A DNA stretch of 64,000 bases from Petunia secreta (taxonomy: Eukaryota > Streptophyta > Magnoliopsida > Solanales > Solanaceae): assembly GCA_029990175.1 (NCBI GenBank), contig JARKIP010000049.1:9960001-10024000 (forward strand). Direction: 5' to 3'. Every line of letters begins with the position of its first letter. Position 1 is the first letter of the stretch. Positions 1 to 9,049 of this stretch are shown piece by piece. Below the pieces are notes generated by a model. That model made no database searches. It had not been told where the DNA came from and saw only the letters and a list, made by a program, of their open reading frames with translations. Both the position numbers and the translations under genes were made by a program.

Positions 1-114
1 TGTAAATTTTAATATTAAAATATTGAGTTAATCTAATCCAATTTAGCTTCAAAGTTTAGTCAAATTGACTCTCGAAAAGCGAAAAGTGCCACATAAATTG
101 GGACGGAGGGAGTA
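1..114. repeat. Right end of a Stowaway-like MITE, cut by the window edge
   Basis: The stretch ends with GGGACGGAGGGAGTA, the usual inner-to-outer terminus of Stowaway-type (Tc1/mariner) MITEs next to a TA target. The other terminus lies outside the window, so the length is unknown. Confidence 0.6.
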
Positions 115-359
115 CTTAATATTTGCTGGTCCATAAAATTAAGCAAATCAATTGCATCATTTATTAACTCCTATTAAGAGCTAGTAGGAGCACATTTCTA
201 CCTAAATCGAAAGGATACAAAGTCATTTATGAAAGGAATATTTCCATTCCTTTCATTTTCCATTTACACCTCAAAAATCCAGTAGGACATTTGTGCTTTA
301 TTGATTAATGAGACTCTTAGCTTAATTTAGATCGAAAACAGAACAAATTTTCATTGCGA

Positions 360-760
360 CTTCTATCTTATAGTTATCACTTTATAATCTGTTGTTTTGC
401 ATGCATTTTCATGTTGGACATTTGTATTAGTCCACATAGCTAGCATTTATCTTTTTTTTTCTTTGACAAATTGTGAACTTGATTAATAAATTCATGAAGG
501 GTAAGTCGACATAGGGCATTTGCTTTATGATAGGACCCTACCCATGAGCACTTGACCCCAAATGGATTGAGTTTGCTTTTGAAAAATCTTTTGAAGCTTG
601 AGCTTAATTGACATGTCGACGAGAAAGTATGCATTTAGAATTAGGATGGAGTAAGGTTAGTAAAAAAGTGGAAAGGCGCGACAGCCACAGCCCCACGCAG
701 GATCAGCATCAGATCAACAAGTATTTTGGATAGTGGTATACCAAGAATGAGTTAAAATAC
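360..760 (+). repeat. Promoter-module copy a (no gene attached)
   Basis: One of five degenerate copies of a roughly 350-base module that otherwise lies upstream of the small-protein genes. Shared blocks are TTCATGAAGG, GATAGGACCCTACC and, at 691-710, CCCCACGCAGGATCAGCATC. No TATA box plus coding region follows here, so it looks like a leftover of the tandem duplication. Confidence 0.65.
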
Positions 761-1594
761 TTATCTACATCCGGTATTCACACTAAATTAAACGAACAAA
801 TCATGATTACATACTTTAATAAGGTGAAATTGTGTATTAATTAATTATAATTAAGTGAGGACAGTATATTTGTTAACATATGACATACACATATTGGCTT
901 GGTGAAAACACCCATACAGTGTGAGTAAGTTTTTGTCAAGGAGTGTGTAGAAGGCGATTTATATATATTTATTAAAAACAATTCTCAATATAAAAAATAT
1001 ATCAATCTGCTCTAAAGAAAATTGACGCATTTTTATGAAGCAAGTACAAGATTTCATTCACATTAAACATTCTATCCGGTCCATGTCTCCATTGCCTTCA
1101 CTGGTGCATTTGCCTCTCTTTTTTTCCGCCTCTTACTAACTCACTCCACCATTCGATCTGAAAGTATGCAACTCAATTCGTTTTCGTCTTTCGTGAAAAA
1201 ATTAACTGTATAAATAAGATAAGAACACTTATATTTGTATACATTGTTCGGTGAATTTCCTTAACACAATATAATCTTCTATAATGGTAAAATATAAAGG
1301 TGATTCAAAAATTACTTTAAATAGCATGTATACACTTCCAAATTTGACAATTCTACATTTTTTTTTGGAATTCTCTAATTAGATTTCGACTCTGACAAAC
1401 AAGTTTGCGTATGAAATTTTATTAAAAAGCTAATGGTAGAAGAGTTAGACAAGGCATGAGTTGAAAATGTAGAGTATATGACAAGTCATATATATGTCTG
1501 ACCCAAGTTTACATAAAGCAGTGGCCTTATCCACCCTCTTGATAGTCTTCAGAATCTGACTGCTAGTCAGGTAGTTCGCAATACGACGTTCGTG

Positions 1595-1975
1595 CTTATT
1601 CATTTTTTCACTTTATAATCTGTCGTCGTTGTGTATGCTTTTTCTATGTTGGACATTTGTAGTAGTCCACATAGCATTTTATACTTTTTTTCTTTCATTG
1701 GTAAATTTTTTATCAATAAATTCATGAAGGTTACGTCGACATAGGGCTTTTGCTTTATGATAGGACCCTACCCATGAGCACTTTGATCCAATTGGGTTGA
1801 GTTTGCTTTTGAAGCTTTGAGCTTTAATAGAAATGACTGGAAAGTAAGCATTTAGGATGAGGCTGGTCAAAAAGGTTCAAACAAGGCGCGCCAACACCAC
1901 AGGCCCACGCAGGATCAGCATCATCGATGCATCTTTTTTTTTTTCACACACTCACAAACACATATCTATAAGTAA
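1595..1975 (+). promoter_or_regulatory. Promoter-module copy b with TATA box of small-protein gene 1
   Basis: This is the same module as at 360-760, again with the CCCACGCAGGATCAGC block (about 1903-1921). Here it is followed by CTATAAGTAAAC near 1965, a TATA-like box about 145 bases before the ATG at 2112. The other two gene copies have the same TATAAGTA box in the same place. Confidence 0.55.
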
Positions 1976-2111
1976 ACTCTCAACCCTACTCCACTCCCCA
2001 TCATTCTTCTGTTTCTTCATACACCTCCCTCTCCAGCTTGAACAAGCATATACATATTGACATATATAGCTAACTAGGTGAATCCTCAAGGAAAAAAAAA
2101 ACAAGAGTATC

Positions 2112-2507
2112 ATGAGGAATTACACTTCCATTAAAGATCATGAACAAGACGGCACAGATGCTAATGAAGCATCATCCTCCCCGATTGGGTGTGGCTGTTT
2201 AACGCTTCCTTGCTTCCATTGGAACCAAACTCACGAAGTCCAAAGCGAGTCAATATGGCTAATTAGAAAGATGAAGGAGTTTCCCGAGCTTATTGCTGGA
2301 CCCAAGTGGAAGAACTCGGTCAAGAAAATTGGAAATATTTGCAATTCCAAGAAATCAAGAACCCAATTCCATTATGATGCTCAGAGTTATGCTCTCAACT
2401 TCGATGACGGGCCTGTCGAAGAAGATGAGCTTTCGTGTGTTTTCTCCTCTAGGTTTGCTGTCCCTATTTCTGTTAATCAAAACCAGAGTAGAGATGGCTT
2501 GCGATAA
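2112..2507 (+). CDS. Small plant-specific protein, tandem copy 1
   Basis: A single-exon frame of 131 codons starting at ATCATGAGG. I do not know a proven function. Visible features are an N-terminal polar, Ser-rich segment, a GCGCLTLPCF cysteine patch (about residues 27-36), a basic middle (KWKNSVKKIG), and a C-terminal block with YDAQSYALNFDDG (about 93-105) and FSSRFAVP (about 116-123). From memory, small plant proteins sometimes labelled stress-induced share the last two motifs; I could not check this. Copies 2 (16545) and 3 (31364) keep the C-terminal block, so it is probably the constrained part. This copy ends SRDGLR, one residue more than the others. A TATAAGTA box and the duplicated module lie upstream. 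No transmembrane segment or clear signal peptide is seen. Confidence 0.8.
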   Translation: MRNYTSIKDHEQDGTDANEASSSPIGCGCLTLPCFHWNQTHEVQSESIWLIRKMKEFPELIAGPKWKNSVKKIGNICNSKKSRTQFHYDAQSYALNFDDGPVEEDELSCVFSSRFAVPISVNQNQSRDGLR

Positions 2508-2679
2508 ATAACTATTCACCAATTAAGTGAGGAAAATTTTATTATTCATGATGTATAGCTCGGGAGTAAAGAATTGCAATGATTTAATGATAACTCTTCC
2601 AATGTATATGACTCTCTTCATTATGGATAGTTTATGTTTGATATTATTGTGTTATTGAGCCTATACAACTTTTATAATG

Positions 2680-2943
2680 TACACTCCTTCCGTCTCGCTT
2701 TATTTGTCCCATTTATTTTTACACGTACTTTAAAAAAATATTAATGAGGAGATATTTTTTACTATTTTTTCCACTATATTATTCTCTCTTCAATAAATGT
2801 TAACTCTTGTTTCTACTTTCAAGATCAATTAATACTATGGGCAAAGTGGAAAAAAGATAGTTAATTTTGTCTTGAACTCCTAAATGGACAAATAATTTGA
2901 GACGACAATTTATAGTAACGAGGACAAATAAATAAGATGGAGT
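2680..2943. repeat. Stowaway-like MITE, left part, interrupted by Tat-1
   Basis: It starts next to TA with CTCCTTCCGTCTCGC and TTTATTTGTCCC. Just before Tat-1 the inverted counterpart GGACAAATAAATAAGATGG is seen, and the last bases GGAGTA reappear after Tat-1 at 12954-12959. The retrotransposon therefore landed almost at the right tip of the MITE. Confidence 0.65.
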
Positions 2944-3481
2944 TGTATTGGGTAAAACTCGACGTGCTCGGATAGCACTTCGGTGTGATGAACCGAGGAC
3001 AATCGAACTGATGTTCCAAAGGAGAAAGATCGAAGCGAACGATTGAATCTCCGAAGTCGAGCACCAATGTCATCACCGAAGGCGAGCCATGAGCTGTGCT
3101 TCGGTGACACTCACTTCGATCGAACAGCAAGGTCATGCCGCCGAAGCCAAGCATTTGGGCCTCGGTGAGACACCTCGGTTTTAGCGGCTTATTAGCCCAC
3201 CACTGCTGCACTAACTCCACTCAAAGATGTGCAGAACGTAGGCATAGGCATGATCAGTCATAGTGACACTCACTTCGACTGAATAGCACTAGTTCTTACA
3301 TTGTATTCATTCAGAAATACTTACAGAAACTCTAGCAAAATTTGTGCTCAGAGCTATATATTGAAATCACGTTATTTCTTGCATTTTCGCTCTTAGCATT
3401 GTTTCGACTTTGATACTAAGATTTACTTATGTTCTTAACCCAAATTCGATTTGTGATCCGAAATCAATTTAGGCCCATACA
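2944..3481 (+). repeat. 5' LTR of Tat-1, TATA box replaced
   Basis: It matches the 3' LTR at 12399-12953, except that about 32 bases carrying the TATA box (TATAAATA at 12746-12753 in the 3' LTR) are replaced by about 21 bases at 3263-3284. The replacement resembles a segment of the same LTR at 3104-3129. This LTR therefore lacks a recognisable core promoter. Confidence 0.9.
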
Positions 3482-3484
3482 AAT

Positions 3485-3531
3485 TGGCACCATCTCTGGG
3501 GATCGAACCCACGACCACAAGGTTAAGAGCC
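3485..3531 (+). other. Primer-binding site fused to a reverse-complement tRNA-Lys(CUU) fragment
   Basis: Positions 3485-3502 correspond to the primer site of Tat-2 (TGGCGCCGTCTGTGGGGA) with a few changes. Where Tat-2 continues into its leader, Tat-1 continues with the complement of a tRNA T loop (TCGAACCCAC, about 3503-3512) and an anticodon arm (ACCACAAGGTTAAGAGCC, 3514-3531). TTAAGAG at 3523-3529 is the complement of CTCTTAA, an anticodon loop with CTT. Sequence recalled for plant tRNA-Lys(CUU) agrees. gag-like sequence begins at the shared AAGAGC. Confidence 0.8.
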
Positions 3532-5019
3532 ATGACTTAATAGAGATAGAGAAGGAATCAATGTTTCTGAAAAAATTCGGCGAATCTATTGAGAAGGGAG
3601 CACTTAGTTGGTACATGCGCCTACTATCGGGGTTGATTTCGACTTTTAAAGAGTTGTTAACACATTCGTTAAAGCACACACCGGGGTGCAAAAAATCCTC
3701 CAGAGGAAGGAGGATATATTTGAAGTCAAACAACGACCCGGTGAGCTACTAAAGGACTTCCTCGAGCGCTTTCATGCTGAGCGCATGGAACTACCTCCTA
3801 TGGATGATACTGTAGCCATCATGGCGTTTGAAAAATGCATCAATATTTGCAACTCCGAGGTTGCTGCGAAGAACCGAAGCGAATCCTCTTATCGCACCGA
3901 AGCGCCGCGAGGAAACTCGAAGGGGAGGTATGAGCCATACACCTCGTCGAGGCAGCCTGTCAGTCAGAGGCTGGGAAATTCGCTTGGAAACTCATTTGGA
4001 AATTCTCATGTGAGCCAACGGCTCGGGGAAAGGTTTTCCCGAATACGAACCAGAGGAATTCTTCGAGCCCAGCTCAAGTCGCAAAGAACAAAGAGCTACC
4101 TCGCATTCCCGACTATAACTTTAGCATATCGACCTCGGAGCTGGTCAATATAGTGAAGGGGGCAGCCGGGGTGAGGATTCTCAAGGACATGAGAACTCCT
4201 GCCGATAAAAGGGACCAAAATCTATACTACGAGTTTCATGTGGATTATGGCCACCGCACCGAGGACAGCAAAGCATTGCGCCTCGAAGTGGCACACTTAT
4301 TGAAGAAAGGTCAGTTAGCTGAATTCCTCACCGATAAGGGGAAGGAAAACTACACCAAGAACCGAGGTGACGGACAACCACCTCGGGCACCACCCCCCGA
4401 GAGAGTCGTGAATGTTATCACCGGGGGGTCAGAGGTGAACGGGGTGAACTTTGCAGCAGCTAAGAATTTCGCCAAGCTGTCAATCACCATGGAGAAAAGA
4501 ACTCGAGTTGGAGGCTCGGGGAAAGAAATTGTGTTTGATGATGACGATTGTGATGGGATGATGTTCCCCCATCACGACGCTTTGGTCATCATGTTGAGAA
4601 TAAATGACTCGGACATCAAACGAGTCATGATTGACCCCGGTAGCTCGGTTAACATAATTAGCTATGGGGCCACTAAAAAGATGTGGCTAAGGGGGGAAGT
4701 TATCCCTAAGGCAACAGTGTTGACTGGCTTCAACAACTCCACGGAGAAGACATTGGGTGAAATCACACTCAAGATGTTTGCTGAAGGAGTTAGCAAGGAA
4801 ACACTATTTCAAGTCTTACCCGAGGACATGGCGAACAATGTGATCCTCGGTAGACCATGGATCCACTCCATGGAGGTTGTTCCATCCACTCTTCATCAAG
4901 CGATCAAGTTCCCTACCCCATGGGGAGTTCGGTCAATAAAAGGAGAGCAACGAGTAGCAAGAGAATGTTATTCGGTTGCATTGAAGAGAGGAGTCGTCCC
5001 GAACGGACCAAAACAATAG
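3532..5019 (+). pseudogene. Tat-1 gag-protease, truncated and frameshifted
   Basis: The gag part lacks its N-terminus: homology to Tat-2 starts near the Tat-2 gag position 47815. A capsid-like segment (KFGESIEKGALSWYMRL, then ILQRKEDIFEVKQRP and FLERFHAERMELP) is split over two frames. From 4153 one open frame of 288 codons covers the end of gag and the aspartic protease. The protease active site reads MIDPGSSVNIIS with GAC (Asp) at 4633-4635, intact here but lost in Tat-2. The frame ends at UAG 5017-5019 in the context CAA-TAG-CAA-CCA, after which pol follows. Confidence 0.85.
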
Positions 5020-5025
5020 CAACCA
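5014..5025 (+). promoter_or_regulatory. Putative leaky UAG between protease and pol (Tat-1)
   Basis: CAA-TAG-CAA-CCA fits the tobamovirus-type readthrough rule UAG-CAR-YYA exactly. Tat-2 has CAA-TAG-CAA-CGA at the same place. Readthrough itself is inference. Confidence 0.5.
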
Positions 5026-8000
5026 ATGACTGGGATCAAACGAGGAAGACCCCCGAGGAGAAGTGGAGAAGATCCCGGTGTGCATTCAAGAACCTCAGAA
5101 GCAAAGAGCCGAGGACTCCACCATAGAAGAGCTGGAATCTTTCATGTTATCGAAAGATTTTCCAGAGAGGAAAGTGTTTGTCGGCTCGGAGTTGAACCTA
5201 GAGTCGAAAAAAGCTATCATCGAAGTCTTAAAGTCCAATAATGATTGCTTTGCTTGGTGCCATTCGGACATGGTTGGTATTGATCCGGAGATCATGGCCC
5301 ATAAATTGAATGTGGATCCCCAATTTACCCCGGTGAAGCAAAAGAAAAGACCTCATCCCGGGGTAAAAAAAAAAGCAATCGAAGATGAAACTATGAAGCT
5401 GCAAGAGAATGGCTTCATAAGAGAGGTGAAGTACCCCGAGTGGCTGGCTAATGTAGTCGTCGTTCCCAAGAAAAACGACAAATGGAGGATGTGCGTAGAT
5501 TACACTGATCTAAACAAGGCTTGCCCAAAGGATTCCTATCCATTGCCACAGATAGACAGGTTAATAGACTCCACGGCTGGACATAAATTGTTAACCTTCT
5601 TAGATGCTTATTCGAGGTATAACCAAATCCTCATGGATCCGAAGGACGAAGAAAGACCTCGTTGATTACTGACCGAGGCACCTTCTGCTACAAGGTGATG
5701 CCCTTCGGTTTGAAGAATGCTGGGGCGACATACCAAAAACTAGTGTGCCGCATGTTCAAAGAGTACATTGGAAAATCTATGGAAGTCTACATAGATGATA
5801 TGCTGATCAAGTCTATTCGGATGGAAGATCATTTATACCATTTGAGAGAAGCTTTCGCTGTTCTGAGGCAATATGGCATGAAATTGAATCCTGAGAAGTA
5901 TGCCTTCGGCGTAGGGTCGGGAAAATTTTTGGGATTCATAGTCTCTGAACGAGGGATCGAAGCTAATCCAGACAAGATCAAAGCCATCGAAGAAATCCCC
6001 GAGAAGCTGACCGAGGTAAAGGAAGTTCAGCACTTAACTGGCTGAGTCGCTGCCTTGAGTCGATTTATCTCAAGGTCTTCGGAACGATGCCACAAATTCT
6101 TCTCGGTCTTAAGGAAGAATAATCACTTCGAGTAGACACCGGAGTGTAAAGAAGCGCTAAGGGAGTTGAAACATTATCTGGCTAACCTGTCGTTGCTCGC
6201 CAAGCCAAAAGATGGTGTAATTTTGCTAGTTTACTTGGTTGTATCCGAGGTGTCAGTCAGTGTTGTATTGGTTCGAGAAGAAGATGGCAAGCAACAGTCC
6301 ATCTACAATGTGAGCAAGACACTCCTCGATGCTGAAATCAGGTATCCTCATTTGGAGAAACTAGCACTTGCTTTAACTGTTACTGCTCGGAAACTACGAC
6401 CCTATTTGCAATGTCATCCAATAGCAGTAGTTTCCGCCTTCCCCTTGAGAAGCATATTGCATAACCCTGAGTTGTCGGGGAGGTTATCTAAATGGGCAGT
6501 ATAATTAAGTGAATATGACATCACCTATCAACCCCCAAACGGCCATTAAATCTCAAGTCTTGGGCGACTTCGTAGCTGATTTTAGTGTTGGGATCCTACC
6601 CGAAGCTGAAAAGGAGAATTCACTGTCAAAGGGGTCAGCCTCAGGACTATGGGTACTTTACACCTATGGGGCGACTAATTCCAAGGGTTCGAGATTAGGC
6701 ATAGTGTTGAAAGCGCCCCCCGGGGAGAAAATCAGGCACTCAGTTCGGCTTAAAAAAGATGACCAACAACGAAGCCAAATACGAAGCGGCCTTAGCAGGT
6801 TTGGAGTTAGCCAAAGAAACGGGGATAGAGAGAATTGATTTAAGGTGTGATTCACAACTAGTAGTAAACCAAGTGCTCGGTGAATATACGGCTCGTGAGC
6901 CCAGAATGCAACAATTCTTGACCCGAGCACAAAGAATCTTAGCTCAATTCCAAGAATGGAAAATCAAACAACTGCCTCGGGAGGAGAATACCAAGGCCGA
7001 TGCCTTGGAAAACTTGGGTTTGGCAGTTGACGAGGTACACTCGGGGACTGATTCAGTAGTTCAGTTGCTTTATGCGCAAATGAGAGATGAAATTGGAAGT
7101 CAACTCGGTGGACCACAATTGGGATTGGCGAAGTAAGTTTATCTCTTACTTCGACTCGGGGACTCTCCCCCAAGATAAAAAAGAGGCATAAAAGTTAAGG
7201 ACTCAGGCAGCCTCGTACTCTATGATCGAGGGGAATTTATATAGGAGATTGTACAGCGGCCTGTTGGCCAAATGTTTGGGTCCAGACGAAGCTAGGTACG
7301 TGATGGCTGAAATACACGAAAGCGAGTGTGGCAACCACTCGGGGGGAAGGCCTTCGTGCGCAAATTACTTCGAGCTGGGTACTATTGGCCCACCATCTGC
7401 GCAGATACAAAAGCCTTCGTGAGAAAATGTGATAAGTGTCAACGCCACGCCCGAATGATTGATCAGCAAGCCGAACCCTAGCATTCGGTCATGTCACCAT
7501 GACCCTTCATGAAGTGGGGAATAGATATTGTTAGCCCTTTACCGAAGGGAAAAGCTGGTGTTCGGTTCATTCTGGTCTTAACCGATTATTTTACAAAATG
7601 GGTGGAAGCAGGAGCTCTCACTGAGGTTAAACAGAGGGAAGTAATCGATTTTATTAGGAAGAACATCATCTACTGGTTCGATGTCCAAAGGGAGATCACT
7701 TGTGACAATGGTAAAAAATTCATGGGAGCAGCCATCACTGATTTCTTCAAACAATGGGGAATAAAAAGAATAGCGTCGACCCCTTATCATCCAAGTGCCA
7801 ATGGCCAAGCCGAATCTTCAAACCGGGTAATAATTGAAAATCTCAAGAAGAGGCTTGATGAGAAAAAAAGCCCTTGACCCGAAGAGTTGCCAGGTGTGTT
7901 GTGGGCTATGCGAACAACAGAGAAGAACAGCACCGGTAAAACCCCATTCTCCCTTGCCTATGTCATGGATTCACTTATTCCCGTTGAAGTAGACGAACCA

Positions 8001-8359
8001 AGTCTTCGGTACACTTATACCACCGAGGATGCTGATTAGTAAGCCATGCGCATATAGTTGAACTTGCTCGAGGAGAAAAGAGAGTTAGCTTTGGTTCGGT
8101 TAGCAGCACAAAAGAGGCTGATCGAGGCGTATCTCAAAAGGAAGGCCAAACTTAGAGATTTTAAAGTTGGCAATTATATGCTGAAGGATACGAACCAATC
8201 AACAAAGTAGAAGAATGGGAGAAAACTCATCGGAAACTGGGATGGACCTTATAGAGTTAAGGCGATCGTTGGAAAGGGATCTTATCAAATCGAAGACCTA
8301 CAAGGCAAGCCCGAACCTTTGAATTAGAACATTTCAATTTGAAGCGGTACTACTTTTAA
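5020..8359 (+). pseudogene. Tat-1 pol (RT, two RNase H regions, integrase), inactive
   Basis: Reverse transcriptase is recognisable from KYPEWLANVVVVPKKN and the active-site box YIDDMLIKS (about 5790-5815). A first RNase H follows (about 6150-6500), then a second one with NNEAKYEAALAGLELA and CDSQLVVNQ (about 6750-6900). Integrase has a CDKC remnant, D(I)VSPLPKG, CDNGKKFMG and GQAESSNR (about 7430-7860). The end NLKRYYF is reconstructible near 8335-8359. It is broken by a 2-base loss just after the gag stop, a frameshift near 5660, stops near 6043, 6134, 6504 and 7877, and several in the last 500 bases. Compared with Tat-2 it has clearly decayed and encodes no complete enzyme. Confidence 0.88.
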
Positions 8360-8532
8360 TCGAGGTAAAAATTCCTTGATCATTTAAAATTCCTCGAGCC
8401 AAAAAACGATCGTAGGGCTTCGGTCGAAATGTACTAACTTGCTTCTCGTTTTCATTTTGCTTGACTTTTTCAGAAAGCGAATAAAACGATCTCCAGTGCT
8501 CGGATCTTCATCAAGATTCAAACCCGAACACT

Positions 8533-8556
8533 GGGGGGAGTAAGAGGCAGGTTGCA
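8533..8556 (+). other. Polypurine tract-like site just after pol (Tat-1)
   Basis: GGGGGGAGTAAGAGG follows AACACT about 170 bases after the pol stop. The equivalent place in Tat-2 (52953-52970) has the same purine run and flank. It may be an internal or former plus-strand priming site. Confidence 0.35.
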
Positions 8557-9049
8557 ATCGGGGTCGACAAATTCAGCAACCGGGGACTAACACCCAGGAA
8601 ATAGATTAGTACTTTGTAATTACGCCGGATAGCGGCATATTATTTTTTGTGCCTAAGTTTTACTTCGACTAGGCCTTGTGTAAAAAGCCGATTGTGGCTC
8701 GTTGACATCATCAATGACATAAACTTGATTCAATATCTCTTTCTTTCTATGATCTTACTCACTGAAGTTATATCTTAACTGCATTGCCTCGAGAACGAGA
8801 CGTCGTTCTAAGGTCGCATCGGTTCCTAACAATTAAGTCTTGCAAACAAACTACTCTAAGTATTCGGCTGGAAGTCTATCAAAAGGAAAAACAAGGTTAA
8901 CACTTGGAATTAAAATGCGTGTTCATTCATCGAAAAGTCCGAAGGATATAAGGTTATATACATCAAAAGGCCCGAAGGCCTAAACAAAAAGCAAAAAATA
9001 CAGAGGATGAACAAGTGAAGAACAAATCAAGTTCGGGAACTATCTTCCC

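Noticed and set aside
3485..3531. A tRNA-Lys gene on the minus strand
   Set aside because: Only the 3' half (T arm to anticodon arm) is present, with the acceptor part replaced by the primer site; no D arm or 5' end.
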